From positions 1 to 64,000 of the forward strand of contig JALHFX010000006.1 of assembly GCA_022837595.1 (NCBI GenBank): a stretch of DNA of 64,000 nucleotides, written 5' to 3'. The position numbers and the translations under genes are program-made. The notes beneath the pieces are model-generated. The model saw only the letters and a program-made list of their open reading frames with translations, was not told the DNA's origin and ran no database searches. This document shows positions 8,229 to 22,738 of this stretch, piece by piece; the stretch's first letter is position 1, and each line of letters opens with the position of its first letter. Source of the DNA: Propionibacterium sp. GTDB taxonomy: Bacteria; Actinomycetota; Actinomycetes; Propionibacteriales; Propionibacteriaceae.

Positions 8229-9590
8229 TCAGGCCGTGGCGTAAGGAAGCCAAACGCTCGACCACCCGATGATCGGCTCTCCCCACGAATTGGCCGGGGT
8301 GTAGAGCGACATCATGCCCACTCCCCCATTGGATGCACCGTTGCTGAAAATCATCCCATCACCGGCGTACATGGCGACATGTCCGAACGGGTTACCCGCC
8401 GGCGAACCATCATAGAAGACCAGTGCACCCACCGGAATATTGGAGAGATCGTATTGCATCTGTCCCGCGCTGGTGATCATCCTGGCCGCATCGGTGGCCG
8501 AGTTGACGCCGGAACTGGAGTACCCGTAGAAGGTAGCCACCAAGGCCAGGCACATATTGCCATAATTCATGTTGCCGACCATCGACTGTGCACGGGCCAT
8601 CGCCTGGTCGACACTGAACGGCTGGAGCTGGCCGCTGGCTACATTTGCCGTGACCCATGAGGTCTGAGCACTCACCCAGCTCGCCGCAGAGGCCTGGGCT
8701 GCCGCAGCCGCAGCAGCCGCCGCAGCATCGTTACGGGCCTGGATCTTGGCCGCGAGCGCTGCTGCGCGGCTACGCAGGCCCTCGTCGGCATCCAGAGCGG
8801 CATTGAATACGTCTTGCGCCGCCTGCATGGCAGACTGACTGGACGCCACCTGAACGGCGACCTCGTTGGCCGCGTTCATGGCCTCCAACGACTTGCGTTG
8901 AGTCTCCTCGAACTGCGCCAGTGCAGCATCCCGGGCCGCCTGGGCAGCCTTCTCCGCGGCTGCCATCGCGTCGCGCTGTTTCTCCAATTCATCGAGTGCA
9001 GCGTTCAGCGCGTCGAGTTCTCGTTGCACGGTGCCGACGGTGTTGGTCATCCACTGCACCCGGTTGTTGATATCCCCGGTGTTCAGGTTCGATAGGAAGA
9101 CCCCGATACCTTGCAGGGATTTGTCCTGCTGAGACTCCTGCTGCGCCGCGATCCCGACCCTCTTGCGCTGCTCATCGACCGCCAACTGTGCAGCATCGAC
9201 CGCATCTTGAGCCGCCTCGAGGTTCTGCTCCGCTGTCTGCAATGCGACGGACGCGCTGATCGCCTGTTCCTGCGCACTGGATTCAGCGGCTTGTGCTGCG
9301 GCCAGCGCGGCTTGCGCTCTCTCGAGTTGAGCTTGCGAATCGGCGAGCACTGCGTTCGCGCCATCCAGCTCGGACCGGCTTGCATCGATGCCGCCTTGTG
9401 AAGCCTCCAGCTGAGTCTGCAACTGCGCATACTGATCATCGAGCTCGTCAGCGTGACCACTGAGGGTAGCTGGTCCGATCAAAAGCGCCACGGCGAGGCC
9501 TGTGGTGGCGGCAATCTTGCAGATACCCATTCCGGTGCTGCGAAATGATCTGGCGGTCGTATTCGAGTCGAGGGGAAGGTCCCGAATCAC
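8229..9590 (-). CDS. Secreted coiled-coil NlpC/P60-like peptidoglycan hydrolase
   Basis: About 453 residues: a signal peptide (hydrophobic segment AATTGLAVALLIGP, then SGHA-DELDD), a long Ala/Gln/Glu-rich coiled coil, an Ala-rich linker, and a C-terminal cysteine-peptidase domain with candidate catalytic Cys in NMCLALVATFYG and His in FGHVAMYAG. Such proteins cleave peptide stems during cell separation, the coil acting as an autoinhibitory or FtsEX-docking module. The GTG at 9590 has AGGA five bases upstream; the ATG at 9530 gives a shorter signal peptide and is a real alternative. It is transcribed after the tuf terminator, so probably from its own promoter in 9591-9743. RipA/PcsB-like function is inferred. 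Confidence 0.8.
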   Translation of the reverse strand: MIRDLPLDSNTTARSFRSTGMGICKIAATTGLAVALLIGPATLSGHADELDDQYAQLQTQLEASQGGIDASRSELDGANAVLADSQAQLERAQAALAAAQAAESSAQEQAISASVALQTAEQNLEAAQDAVDAAQLAVDEQRKRVGIAAQQESQQDKSLQGIGVFLSNLNTGDINNRVQWMTNTVGTVQRELDALNAALDELEKQRDAMAAAEKAAQAARDAALAQFEETQRKSLEAMNAANEVAVQVASSQSAMQAAQDVFNAALDADEGLRSRAAALAAKIQARNDAAAAAAAAAAQASAASWVSAQTSWVTANVASGQLQPFSVDQAMARAQSMVGNMNYGNMCLALVATFYGYSSSGVNSATDAARMITSAGQMQYDLSNIPVGALVFYDGSPAGNPFGHVAMYAGDGMIFSNGASNGGVGMMSLYTPANSWGEPIIGWSSVWLPYATA

Positions 9591-9743
9591 GTCGTCCTGC
9601 TTTCTGTTGTCCAGGCAGTTGCTTGCAGCTGCCGCTTTGCCGAACCTAGGGGAATCCGGGTGGAAGCGCCACGGCGTCCGTCCGCGTGTCGCGAGATCGG
9701 TCCGCTGTGAATCGCAGAACCCATGCGCTGGGCCGAGCATGAC

Positions 9744-9775
9744 TGAGGCCCGCCCCCGAACGGGAGCGGGCCTCA
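9744..9775 (-). terminator. Rho-independent-type terminator after tuf
   Basis: Inverted repeat TGAGGCCCGC ... GCGGGCCTCA immediately downstream of the tuf stop. It separates the translation block from the hydrolase gene. Confidence 0.8.
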
Positions 9776-9800
9776 GCTAGCGATTTACTGGCGCGTCAGT

Positions 9801-10967
9801 CTACTTGACGAGCTTCGTAACGCGGCCTGCGCCGACGGTATGGCCACCCTCGCGGATAGCGAACTTCAGACCTTCTTCCATGGCGATCGGCTTCTGCAGC
9901 ACGACGTTCATGTCAGTGTTGTCGCCGGGCATGACCATCTCGGTACCCTCAGGCAGCGAAACGGTTCCGGTCACGTCAGTCGTCCGGAAGTAGAACTGCG
10001 GGCTGTAGTTCGAGAAGAACGGCTTGTGACGGCCACCCTCCTCCTTGGTCAGCACGTAGACATTGCCCTGGAACTCGGTATGCGGGGTGACCGAGCCCGG
10101 CTTGACGATAACCATGCCGCGCTCGACGTCTTCCTTCTTGGTGCCCCGCAACAGCAGGCCGACATTGTCGCCTGCCTGACCCTCGTCGAGGATCTTACGG
10201 AACATCTCGACACCGGTGACGGTGGTGGACTTCGTCGGAGCCAGTCCGACGAGCTCGACGGTCTCGCCAGTCTTGACGATGCCGCGCTCGATACGGCCGG
10301 TAACGACGGTGCCACGACCGGTGATGGTGAAGACATCCTCGACCGGCATCAGGAACGGCTTATCGGTCTCGCGCGCGGGCTGCGGGATGTACTCATCCAC
10401 GGCGTCCATGAGCTCGAGGATCGACTCGCTCCACTTCGGGTCACCGTTCAGCGCGGGGAAGGCCGCCACGCGGACGACCGGGCAGTCGTCACCATCGAAG
10501 TCCTGCTCGGACAGAGCCTCGCGGACCTCCATCTCGACGAGCTCGATGAGCTCCTCATCGTCAACCATGTCGCACTTGTTCAAAGCGACGACGATGGCGG
10601 GGACACCAACCTGGCGGGCCAGCAGGATGTGCTCACGGGTCTGGGCCATCGGGCCGTCAGTTGCCGCGACGACCAAGATTGCGCCGTCCATCTGGGCGGC
10701 ACCGGTGATCATGTTCTTGACGTAGTCAGCGTGACCGGGGCAGTCGACGTGCGCGTAATGCCGCTTCTCAGTCTGATACTCGACGTGCGAGATAGAAATC
10801 GTGATGCCGCGCTGGCGCTCTTCTGGCGCCTTGTCGATCTGGTCGAACGCGGAGACAGCGTTCAACTCCGGGTACTTCTCGTGCAGCACCTTGGTGATCG
10901 CCGCCGTCAGCGTGGTCTTGCCGTGGTCGACGTGGCCGATGGTGCCGATGTTACAGTGCGGCTTGGT
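9801..10967 (-). pseudogene. tuf: Elongation factor Tu, start codon and first codons missing as written
   Basis: The sequence from [19 protein letters not shown] through [14 protein letters not shown] is an ordinary EF-Tu (388 visible residues, about 396 expected), with P-loop [13 protein letters not shown] and NKCD GTP-binding motifs. EF-Tu delivers aminoacyl-tRNA to the ribosome. However, the codons before ACC AAG CCG (10967) do not encode the usual MAKxKFER. In frame upstream they read CAT AGG TGT GCC ACG CAG with no ATG, GTG, TTG or CTG back to an in-frame TAG. The first available internal start (GTG, 10889) would delete the P-loop. A deletion of the ribosome site and about eight codons fits, whether real or an assembly fault. 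Confidence 0.88.
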
Positions 10968-11281
10968 CTGCGTGGCACACCTATGTCGTGGCTGTGGGAG
11001 GTTCCCGCAGCACTATTGTCCTGATTTCAGACAGCTAATCAGGGCCGCGGGCATTCACCCACGAACCTTAGTAATTGTGGTCGCCCAATCGCCGAGAGTC
11101 AAACCGGTAAGGTACTGCCGCCAGCGAACCACGTCCGACCGGTCCAAGTCGCCCAGCAAACCCGCTACCGCCACTAACCCCAAACTCTCGCAACCCGCTC
11201 CCCACCACCCGGATCGTGTAGGTTTGCGGCCCGTCGTGGGCGCCGAGGCTACACGGTACCGAATAAGTCTCCGTGCACGAT
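10968..11281. other. Gene-free gap between fusA and tuf
   Basis: About 310 bp that should hold the tuf promoter and leader on the minus strand. No protein, tRNA or repeat is recognisable. The junction with the tuf coding sequence at 10967/10968 is abnormal (see the tuf entry). Confidence 0.5.
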
Positions 11282-11323
11282 ACGACGGACGCCCCAGGAC
11301 CTCGATCCCGGGGCGTCCGTCGT
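11282..11323 (-). terminator. Terminator after fusA
   Basis: Inverted repeat ACGACGGACGCCCC / GGGGCGTCCGTCGT with a 14-nt loop, 22 bases past the fusA stop. It implies that tuf has its own promoter. Confidence 0.8.
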
Positions 11324-11344
11324 GTCTGAGTCATCGTCAGGCGA

Positions 11345-13444
11345 TCAGTTTTCGCCGCGAGCCTTCGCCACGATCTCTTCGGAGATGTTCTTGGGAACCT
11401 CGCCATAGGAGTGGAACTCCATGGTGTAGGTGGCCTGACCCGAGGTCTTCGAGCGAAGATCGCCGACATAACCGAACATTTCGGCCAGCGGGACGAGCGC
11501 GCGCACCACGCGGTTGCCGTGCTCTTCGTCCATCGACTGCACCTGACCGCGACGCGAGTTCAGGTCACCGATGACGGTACCCAGGTACTCCTCCGGAGTC
11601 GTCACCTCGACGGCCATGAGCGGCTCCAGAAGGGCCGGGCTGGCCTTGCGGGCAGCCTCCTTGAAAGCCATCGAGCCAGCGATCTTGAACGCCATCTCTG
11701 AAGAGTCGACGTCATGGTAAGCGCCGTCCGACAAGGTGATCTTGATGTCCTCGACCGGGTAGCCGGCGAGTACACCGAACTGCATGGCGTCCTTCACGCC
11801 GGCGTCCACTGCCGGAATGTATTCCTTGGGGATCCGTCCACCGGTAACCGCATTGACGAACTCGTAACCCGAGCCCGGCTCCTGCGGCTCCAAGGTGATG
11901 ATGACCTTCGCGTACTGGCCCGAACCACCCGACTGCTTCTTGTGGACGTAGTCGACGTTCTCCACCGGGCGGCGCAACGTCTCGCGATAAGAGACTTGCG
12001 GCTTGCCGATATTGGCCTCCACGTGGAACTCGCGCTTCATGCGGTCGATCAGCACTTCGAGGTGCAGCTCACCCATGCCGGCGATGATGGTCTGGCCCGT
12101 GTCCTCATCGGTGTGCACCTGGAAGGTCGGGTCCTCGTCGGCGAGCCGCTGAATAGCCAGAGCGAGCTTTTCCTGGTCGGCCTTCGATTTAGGCTCGATG
12201 GCCTGCTCGATAACCGGGTTCGGGAAGTCCATCGACTCCAGCATGACCGGGTGCGCCGGATCGCAGAGCGTATCGCCGGTGCCGGTGTTCTTCAGGCCCA
12301 TGACCGCGCAGATATTACCCGCGGGCATGAATGCGATTTCTTGACGCTTGTTCGCATGCATCTGGTAGATCTTGCCGATGCGTTCCTTCTTGCCGGTCTC
12401 GGCGTTCAAGACCTGGCTGCCCGACTTGAGCACGCCCGAGTAGACCCGGACGAACGTCAGTCTGCCCAGATGCGGATCAGCCGCGATCTTGAAAGCCAGC
12501 GCGGCCAGCGGTTCGTCCTTATCAGGACGGCGCTCAATCACCACGGACTCGTCACCAGGCTTGAAGCCTTGGATGGCCGGAACGTCCACCGGAGCCGGCA
12601 GATAGTCGATGACGGCATCCAGCAGCGGCTGGACGCCCTTGTTCTTGAACGACGTACCGCAGACCACGGCCGTGAAAGCGTTGGCCAGTACACCGCGCCG
12701 GATCGCGCGCTTGATTTGCGCGATAGTGGGCTCTTCGCCCTCGAGATAGGTCTCCATCAGCTCGTCGTCCTGATCGGCGATGAGTTCGATCATCTCGGCG
12801 CGAGCCACATCGGCAGCGTCCTTCAACTCCGCCGGGATCTCTTCGACGACATAGTCCTCGCCCATCTGGGTCTCGCCGCGCCAGGTCTTGGCGTTCATCT
12901 CGACCAGGTCGACGACTCCGAGGAAATCATGCTCGGCACCGATCGGTAGCTGCAGGCGAACTGGGATGACCTGAAGACGATCCCTGATGGTCTGGACGCA
13001 GTGATCGAACGAAGCACCGGTTCGGTCCAGCTTGTTGACGTAGCAGATGCGCGGCACAGCGTACTTGCTGGCCTGACGCCAGACGGTCATCGACTGCGGC
13101 TCGACACCGGCGACACCATCGAAGACGGCGACCGCACCATCCAGGATGCGCAGCGAACGCTCCACCTCAACGGTGAAGTCGACGTGCCCCGGGGTGTCGA
13201 TGATGTTGATCTGGTAGCCCTTCCAGAAACAGGTCGTGGCTGCCGAGGTGATGGTGATACCGCGCTCTTGTTCCTGCTCCATCCAGTCCATGGTGGCCGC
13301 ACCGTCGTGCACCTCACCGATCTTGTGGGTGATGCCGGTATAGAACAGGATCCGCTCAGTAGTGGTGGTCTTCCCGGCATCGATGTGAGCCATGATGCCG
13401 ATATTGCGTACCTTGTTTAGGTCGGTTTGCAGGTCGAGTGCCAC
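11345..13444 (-). CDS. fusA: Elongation factor G
   Basis: A 699-residue translational GTPase catalysing ribosome translocation and, with RRF, recycling. G1 is [15 protein letters not shown]3 [11 protein letters not shown]4 VNKLD, with domain IV-V sequence such as [15 protein letters not shown] and the C-terminal half intact. The GTG start at 13444 ([17 protein letters not shown]) has AGGGG five bases upstream; a longer frame begins in the intergenic region. It sits in the str operon order rpsL-rpsG-fusA and is terminated before tuf. Length is normal and no frameshift is seen. Confidence 0.97.
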   Translation of the reverse strand: MALDLQTDLNKVRNIGIMAHIDAGKTTTTERILFYTGITHKIGEVHDGAATMDWMEQEQERGITITSAATTCFWKGYQINIIDTPGHVDFTVEVERSLRILDGAVAVFDGVAGVEPQSMTVWRQASKYAVPRICYVNKLDRTGASFDHCVQTIRDRLQVIPVRLQLPIGAEHDFLGVVDLVEMNAKTWRGETQMGEDYVVEEIPAELKDAADVARAEMIELIADQDDELMETYLEGEEPTIAQIKRAIRRGVLANAFTAVVCGTSFKNKGVQPLLDAVIDYLPAPVDVPAIQGFKPGDESVVIERRPDKDEPLAALAFKIAADPHLGRLTFVRVYSGVLKSGSQVLNAETGKKERIGKIYQMHANKRQEIAFMPAGNICAVMGLKNTGTGDTLCDPAHPVMLESMDFPNPVIEQAIEPKSKADQEKLALAIQRLADEDPTFQVHTDEDTGQTIIAGMGELHLEVLIDRMKREFHVEANIGKPQVSYRETLRRPVENVDYVHKKQSGGSGQYAKVIITLEPQEPGSGYEFVNAVTGGRIPKEYIPAVDAGVKDAMQFGVLAGYPVEDIKITLSDGAYHDVDSSEMAFKIAGSMAFKEAARKASPALLEPLMAVEVTTPEEYLGTVIGDLNSRRGQVQSMDEEHGNRVVRALVPLAEMFGYVGDLRSKTSGQATYTMEFHSYGEVPKNISEEIVAKARGEN

Positions 13445-13576
13445 GAAAACCCCTAATTTCTTGTCGTGTGTGTGGCGGGAGTTGGGATGGATATCGATCA
13501 CGTACGGTTCGACTCCGCGTAACCGAAGCCAGACATGCCAAAGGTCGCCCCCAAACGAGGGCGACCCCTCAGCGCG

Positions 13577-14047
13577 TCACCAACGGTAGTGAGCGAAGGC
13601 GCGGTTGGCCTCTGCCATCTTGTGAGTGTCTTCACGCTTCTTGACCGACGCTCCCAGCCCGTTGGAGGCATCCAGGATCTCGTTCATGAGTCGCTCCGAC
13701 ATCGACTTCTCGCGCCGGTCGCGCGCATAACCAACGAGCCAGCGCATGGCCAGGGTATTCGAGCGGGCGGGCTTGACCTCGACCGGAACCTGATAGGTGG
13801 CACCGCCCACGCGGCGGCTACGCACCTCAACGGCAGGACGCACATTGTCGAGCGCCTTCTTCAAAGTCTGTACGGGATCGACACCGGTCTTCTCACGAGT
13901 ACCCTCGAGAGCGGTGTAGACGATGCCCTGAGCGACCGTCTTCTTACCGTTCAGCAAGATCTTGCTCACCAACTGCGATACCAGGGGCGAGCCGTAAACA
14001 GGATCAATGATGACCGGGCGCTTGGGCGCCGGACCCTTGCGAGGCAT
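13577..14047 (-). CDS. rpsG: 30S ribosomal protein uS7
   Basis: A 156-residue primary 16S rRNA-binding protein that nucleates assembly of the 30S head. The N-terminus [20 protein letters not shown] and C-terminus [14 protein letters not shown] are normal. The ATG at 14047 overlaps the natural rpsL stop (TAATG) and has AAGGAG upstream, so translation is coupled to rpsL. Because of the indel in rpsL, the broken rpsL frame now runs straight into this gene in frame, giving one 267-codon S12-S7 open frame. Confidence 0.96.
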   Translation of the reverse strand: MPRKGPAPKRPVIIDPVYGSPLVSQLVSKILLNGKKTVAQGIVYTALEGTREKTGVDPVQTLKKALDNVRPAVEVRSRRVGGATYQVPVEVKPARSNTLAMRWLVGYARDRREKSMSERLMNEILDASNGLGASVKKREDTHKMAEANRAFAHYRW

Positions 14048-14380
14048 TACTTCTCCTTCTTCGCGCCGTAGCGGCTGCGGGCCTGCTTGCGGTTCTTCAC
14101 ACCCTCCGGGCAGATCCTTAACGCGGCCACCGCGCACGAGCACCATCGAGTGCTCCTGCAGGTTGTGGCCCACGCCCGGAATGTAGGCGGTGACTTCGAT
14201 TCCCGAGCTGAGGCGCACGCGAGCGACCTTGCGCAGCGCGGAGTTCGGCTTCTTAGGGGTAGTGGTGTACACACGAGTGCACACGCCACGGCGCTGGGGG
14301 GAACCCTTCAGCGCAGGCGTCTTGTTCTTATTGACCTTGTCAGTGCGGCCCTTGCGGACCAGCTGCTGGATGGTTGGCAC
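14047..14380 (-). pseudogene. rpsL: 30S ribosomal protein uS12, 38 nt missing near the 3' end
   Basis: Residues 1-92 are normal uS12, the decoding-centre protein, through [17 protein letters not shown] and GRVKDLPG (the lysines usually mutated to streptomycin resistance are wild type). At about 14103-14105 the frame jumps: the normal 13-residue stretch VRYKIIRGTLDTQ is absent and the tail [18 protein letters not shown] continues in another frame to the stop at 14047. Full length would be 123 residues, so 38 nt are missing. The GTG start at 14380 is usual for the family. An intact uS12 is essential, so either another copy exists or this is a sequence or assembly error. Confidence 0.9.
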
Positions 14381-14406
14381 CTGCTGGTATCTCTTTCCGT
14401 CGAGTG

Positions 14407-14433
14407 GTGAGCGTCGTAGTTAACGACACTCAC
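14407..14433 (-). promoter_or_regulatory. Imperfect palindrome upstream of rpsL
   Basis: GTGAGCGTCGT ... AACGACACTCAC forms a near-symmetric 27-bp repeat 27 bases before the rpsL start. It could be a leader hairpin or an operator for the str operon. Function is inferred from position only. Confidence 0.35.
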
Positions 14434-15004
14434 CTCGTTGTCTACTTCCCTGGCTGCGGCACGTCACTTCGGCTAAGAAACCACCGATATCTCTCAGACG
14501 AGCGGGAGCCGCCGTGCGAACTCCGCACTTGTCCTAGGCTCCTCGCAACGTTTAGGTGCCCAGCTCAACCGCCAGGGTACGCACATGGTGCCGGACAGAC
14601 CGGACACGACTGTGCAGTCTACCCGCTGCCCTGCGGCCGGTCAAAACTATCCGCTCAGACTCCGTGCAACACTTTTCCTCGCGGTCCCAGGTGGCAACCG
14701 GCTGCCAAGGTTGCTAGATGGCAGCATCGTAGGACATTTCCTCGCGGCCCGAGGGCGCAACACCCCGCTCAACCAAGACTGGACGACGACCCGGACGCCA
14801 CCCGCCCAGCGGCTACCGATCTGCACACCCCCGACCCACCAGCAGCAACCGACCCATCCGCCACGAACACCAGCGGCTACCGATCTGCACACCCCCGACC
14901 ACAGCAGCTACCGATCTGCACACCCCCGACCACAGCAGCTACCGATCTGCACACCCCCGACCACAGCAGCTACCCACAGCGGCCACCGAAGATTTCAGCG
15001 ACTA
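14434..15004. other. Gene-free part of the rpsL-rpoC gap
   Basis: Divergence in base pattern and stops in most frames; the open frames present are low-complexity translations of repeats. The left half should hold the str promoter (minus strand). The right half (from about 14800) holds the 31-bp tandem repeats listed separately. Confidence 0.55.
14807..14974. repeat. 31-bp tandem repeats containing CAGCGGCTACCGATCTG
   Basis: Units of the form AGCTACCGATCTGCACACCC + CCGACCACAGC. The CGATCTGCAC block recurs at 14881, 14912 and 14943, exactly 31 bases apart, with an earlier variant copy at 14817. The core is the reverse complement of CAGATCGGTAGCCGCTG, which reappears at 23123-23139. Confidence 0.9.
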
Positions 15005-15195
15005 CCGAACATTCGGTAGCCTGCGCTATTTTCGGTAGCCGCTGCGTTGTGGGCTGCGCATTCCGGCAGCGGCTGCGCATTCCGGTAGCGGCTGGACGCG
15101 ACACTGCGCATTTCGGTAGCCGCTGCGTTCCAGGCTGCGCATTTCGGTAGCCGCTGCACTTTCCGGTAGCAGCTGCGCTTGCCGGAAGCCGCTGA
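15005..15195. repeat. Cluster of about eight imperfect TTCGGTAGCCGCTGCG repeats
   Basis: Direct copies of a 16-22 bp motif, (C)ATTTCGGTAGCCGCTGCG and variants such as TTCCGGCAGCGGCTGCG, occupy nearly the whole interval. They are in opposite orientation to the core in the neighbouring 31-bp repeats, so the two clusters can pair. No coding sequence. Confidence 0.85.
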
Positions 15196-15238
15196 TGTGG
15201 GCTGCCCGGTATGTGGCCGAAAACGCCCGGCGAATGAC

Positions 15239-15274
15239 CGAGGGGTATCCGGGAAGCTTCCCGGATACCCCTCG
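15239..15274 (-). terminator. Terminator after rpoC
   Basis: A perfect palindrome of 17-18 bp arms, CGAGGGGTATCCGGGAAG followed by its reverse complement, 31 bases past the rpoC stop. It has no U-tract, but position and stability fit a terminator. Confidence 0.75.
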
Positions 15275-15305
15275 TGTCTTGCTATTCGTGTTATGTGTGC
15301 TGCAT

Positions 15306-19196
<3,891 letters not shown>

Positions 19197-19249
19197 TTCT
19201 ATGTCTCCCGATTTATGGGTCGTAGGTCGTAACGATTGAGGATTGGGGA

Positions 19250-22200
19250 TCAGACTTCGTCAGCGATCGCGAACGAGTCAGCACCCGGACGCCGCGACAA
19301 ATCGATACCCAGATCGTCCTGCGTGCGATAGTCGTCCTCGTTGTCACGCAACTCGACGATGGCACCATCGCTGCTCAGCACCTCGACATTCAGGCACAAG
19401 GACTTCATCTCCTTGACGAGCACCTTGAAAGATTCAGGGATGCCGGGCTCGGGGATGTTCTCCCCCTTGACGATCGCCTCGTAGACCTTGACACGGCCAG
19501 GCACGTCATCGGACTTAATGGTGAGCATTTCCTGCAGAGCCCAGGCGGCGCCGTAGGCCTCGAGCGCCCAGACTTCCATCTCACCGAAACGCTGACCGCC
19601 GAACTGGGCCTTACCACCCAACGGCTGCTGGGTAATCATCGAGTACGGGCCGGTCGAACGCGCGTGAATCTTGTCATCGACCAGGTGGTGCAGCTTCAGC
19701 ATGTACATGAAGCCGACGCCGACCTTCTCCGGGAACGGTTCTCCAGAACGTCCGTCGAAGAGCGTCGCCTTGCCCTCGGCGTTGACCAGTCGGTCGCCAT
19801 CGCGGTTCGGCAGACCGTTGGCCAACAGGCCGCCGATCTCGTCCTCATCCGCGCCATCGAAGACCGGAGTCGCCAGCCGCTGATCCGGCCCGACAACGCT
19901 CAGACCGACCTCGCGCAGCCTCTCGGCCCACTCACCGTCGGCCTCGGAGATATCCCAGCCCGAGTGAGCGATCCAGCCGAGGTGGGTTTCCAGCACCTGG
20001 CCGACATTCATACGCGAAGGAACGCCCAGCGGATTCAAGATGATGTCAACCGGAGTGCCGTCCGGCAGGAACGGCATATCCTCGGCGGGCAGGATCTTCG
20101 AGATGACACCCTTGTTGCCGTGTCGACCGGCGAGCTTGTCGCCTTCTTGTACCTTGCGCTTCTGGGCAACGTAGACGCGCACCATCTGATTGACACCCGG
20201 GGGCAGCTCGTCGTCCTCTTCGCGATCGAAGACACGCACACCGATGACGGTGCCGTTCTCGCCGTGCGGGACCTTCATCGAGGTGTCTCGCACCTCGCGC
20301 GCCTTCTCGCCGAAGATCGCGCGCAGCAGGCGCTCTTCTGGAGTGAGCTCGGTCTCGCCCTTCGGAGTGACCTTGCCGACCAGGATGTCACCGGTACTGA
20401 CCTCGGCACCGATACGAATAATGCCGCGCTCGTCCAGGTCGGCGAGCATGTCATCGGAGACATTCGGGATGTCACGGGTGATCTCTTCAGGCCCTAGCTT
20501 GGTATCGCGGGCGTCGATCTCATGCTCCTCAATGTGAATCGAGGTCAGGATATCTTCACTCACGATCCGCTGGTTGAGGATGATCGCGTCCTCGTAGTTC
20601 AGACCCTCCCAGGGCATGAAAGCGACGAGCAGGTTACGGCCGAGCGCGAGCTCCGCGTTGTCGGTGCAGGGCCCATCGGCCAACGGCGTCCCGACATCGA
20701 CGTGGTCACCGGGTCGAACCATCGGACGCTGGTTGACGCAGGTGCCCGCATTTGAGCGGCGGAACTTCTCCAGTCGGAAGGTCTGGTAACTGCCGTCGTC
20801 ATTCGCGACCTCGATGAGATCGGCCGAGACGCTGGTGACCACACCGGGATGCTGAGCAAGCGTGACATCGCCGACGTCGACCGCGGCTCGGTACTCCATA
20901 CCGGTGCCCACATAGGGAGCCTCACTACGCAGCAGCGGGACCGCCTGGCGTTGCATATTGGCGCCCATCAACGCGCGCGAGGCGTCATCGTGTTCGAGGA
21001 AGGGAATCAGCGCGGTCGCCACCGAAACCATCTGACGTGGCGAAACGTCGATATATCCGACCTCGCTTGCAGGCACCGTGTCAGCGTCACCGTGACGCAC
21101 ACGCACCAGCACACGGTCCTCGACCAAGCGGCCGTCGGCGTCCAGCTGTGCATTGGCCTGAGCGATGTTGTAGCGGTCTTCCTCGCCTGCGGTCAGGTAA
21201 TCGATCTGGTCGGTTACCCGGCCGTCGATCACCTTGCGGTAGGGAGTCTCGATGAAGCCGAAGGCGTTGACCCGCGCGAAGGAGGCCAGCGAACCGATGA
21301 GCCCGATGTTCGGGCCTTCAGGCGTCTCGATCGGGCACATGCGTCCGTAATGCGAGGGGTGCACGTCTCGCACTTCCATGCCTGCCCGGTCACGGCTCAG
21401 ACCGCCGGGGCCCAACGCCGACAGGCGGCGCTTGTGCGTGAGCTCGGCCAGCGGGTTGTTCTGGTCCATGAACTGGCTCAGCTGTGAGGTGCCGAAGAAC
21501 TCCTTCAGCGCCGCGGTCACAGGACGGATGTTGATCAGTGTCGAGGGCGTGATCGCCTCGATGTCCTGGGTGGTCATCCGGTCGCGGACGACACGCTCCA
21601 TGCGACCGAGTCCGGTACGCAGCTGGTTTTGGATCAACTCGCCGACGGTACGCAGACGACGGTTACCGAAGTGGTCGATGTCATCGGCCTCGACGATCAC
21701 GGTCTCGCCCTCGGCGCGCTCGATCTCAGTCTTGCCTTCGTGCAGCGCACAGATGTAGTCGATAGCTGCGACGATGTCATCGATGGTCAACACCTGGGTG
21801 TCGAAAGGCAGGTTCAAACCCAGCTTCTGATTGATCTTGTAGCGACCAACCTTGGCGAGGTCGTATCGCTTCGGATTGAAGTAGTAGTTGGTGAGCAGTT
21901 GCTCGGCCGCTTCACGCGCCGGCGGTTCACCTGGGCGCAGCTTGCGGTAGATGTCGAGCAGCGCCTCGTCCTGGGTGGTGACGTGGTCCTTCTCCAGGGT
22001 CATGCGAATCGAGTCGTACTGACCGAACTGTTCGAGGATGCGATCCTCGCTCCAGCCGAGCGCCTTCAGCAGCACGGTCACGTTCTGCTTGCGCTTGCGA
22101 TCCAGCCGCACACCCACCTGGTCGCGCTTGTCGATCTCGAACTCGAGCCACGCGCCGCGGGAAGGGATCACCTTGCACGTGAAGATGTCTTTGTCGGACG

Positions 22201-22738
22201 TCTTGTCGGGGGTCTGCTCGAAGTAGACGCCCGGAGAGCGAACCAGCTGGCTCACGACCACACGTTCGGTGCCGCTGACGATGAAAGTGCCCTTATCGGT
22301 CATCAGCGGAAAATCGCCGATGAAGACCGTCTGGCTCTTGATCTCGCCGGTCTCATTGTTCATGAACTCAGCGGTTACGAACAGCGGGGCAGCATAGGTC
22401 GCGTCGCGGTCTTTGCATTCGTCAATGCTGTGCTTGGGCTCCTCGAAGCGATGATCGCGGAAGCTCAGCGACATCGTCTGGTTGAAGTCCTCAATAGGGC
22501 TGATCTCGTCGAAGATCTCCTCCAGGCCGGACCTGGTGTTGACGTCGGTGCGTCCTTGTTCCAGCGCCTGCTCCGTTTTATGCTGCCAAGCATCGCTACC
22601 GATCAGCCAATTAAACGAATCGATCTGCAAGTCGAGCAGATTCGGCACCTGCAGTGGCTCGCCAATTTTGGCGAACGATATGCGGCCGCTGGGGGAGATG
22701 ACGTTGGTGTTCTTCGACGCATTGCGCGAGGTGGCCAA
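19250..22738 (-). CDS. rpoB: RNA polymerase subunit beta
   Basis: A 1162-residue subunit forming half of the polymerase active cleft. The rifampicin-resistance-determining region reads [20 protein letters not shown] followed by [18 protein letters not shown]. The Asp, His and Ser positions commonly mutated to resistance (E. coli 516, 526, 531) are all wild type, predicting susceptibility. The TTG start at 22738 has AAGGA seven bases upstream and gives the usual [12 protein letters not shown] beginning. It is first in the rpoBC unit, separated from rplL by a 645-bp repeat-rich gap. Confidence 0.98.
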   Translation of the reverse strand: MATSRNASKNTNVISPSGRISFAKIGEPLQVPNLLDLQIDSFNWLIGSDAWQHKTEQALEQGRTDVNTRSGLEEIFDEISPIEDFNQTMSLSFRDHRFEEPKHSIDECKDRDATYAAPLFVTAEFMNNETGEIKSQTVFIGDFPLMTDKGTFIVSGTERVVVSQLVRSPGVYFEQTPDKTSDKDIFTCKVIPSRGAWLEFEIDKRDQVGVRLDRKRKQNVTVLLKALGWSEDRILEQFGQYDSIRMTLEKDHVTTQDEALLDIYRKLRPGEPPAREAAEQLLTNYYFNPKRYDLAKVGRYKINQKLGLNLPFDTQVLTIDDIVAAIDYICALHEGKTEIERAEGETVIVEADDIDHFGNRRLRTVGELIQNQLRTGLGRMERVVRDRMTTQDIEAITPSTLINIRPVTAALKEFFGTSQLSQFMDQNNPLAELTHKRRLSALGPGGLSRDRAGMEVRDVHPSHYGRMCPIETPEGPNIGLIGSLASFARVNAFGFIETPYRKVIDGRVTDQIDYLTAGEEDRYNIAQANAQLDADGRLVEDRVLVRVRHGDADTVPASEVGYIDVSPRQMVSVATALIPFLEHDDASRALMGANMQRQAVPLLRSEAPYVGTGMEYRAAVDVGDVTLAQHPGVVTSVSADLIEVANDDGSYQTFRLEKFRRSNAGTCVNQRPMVRPGDHVDVGTPLADGPCTDNAELALGRNLLVAFMPWEGLNYEDAIILNQRIVSEDILTSIHIEEHEIDARDTKLGPEEITRDIPNVSDDMLADLDERGIIRIGAEVSTGDILVGKVTPKGETELTPEERLLRAIFGEKAREVRDTSMKVPHGENGTVIGVRVFDREEDDELPPGVNQMVRVYVAQKRKVQEGDKLAGRHGNKGVISKILPAEDMPFLPDGTPVDIILNPLGVPSRMNVGQVLETHLGWIAHSGWDISEADGEWAERLREVGLSVVGPDQRLATPVFDGADEDEIGGLLANGLPNRDGDRLVNAEGKATLFDGRSGEPFPEKVGVGFMYMLKLHHLVDDKIHARSTGPYSMITQQPLGGKAQFGGQRFGEMEVWALEAYGAAWALQEMLTIKSDDVPGRVKVYEAIVKGENIPEPGIPESFKVLVKEMKSLCLNVEVLSSDGAIVELRDNEDDYRTQDDLGIDLSRRPGADSFAIADEV

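Noticed and set aside
9591..9743. c-di-AMP (ydaO-type) riboswitch in front of the NlpC/P60-like hydrolase
   Set aside because: Such switches are common before actinobacterial hydrolases, but I could not match the conserved blocks in this short leader. A covariance search with the ydaO model would decide.
13577..14380. Genuine S12-S7 fusion protein
   Set aside because: The joining 19 residues are out-of-frame rpsL sequence; the true rpsL tail and stop are still present in another frame, so this is a product of the indel.
14807..14974. CRISPR array
   Set aside because: The 31-bp units abut without spacers and there are no cas genes; they are plain tandem repeats.
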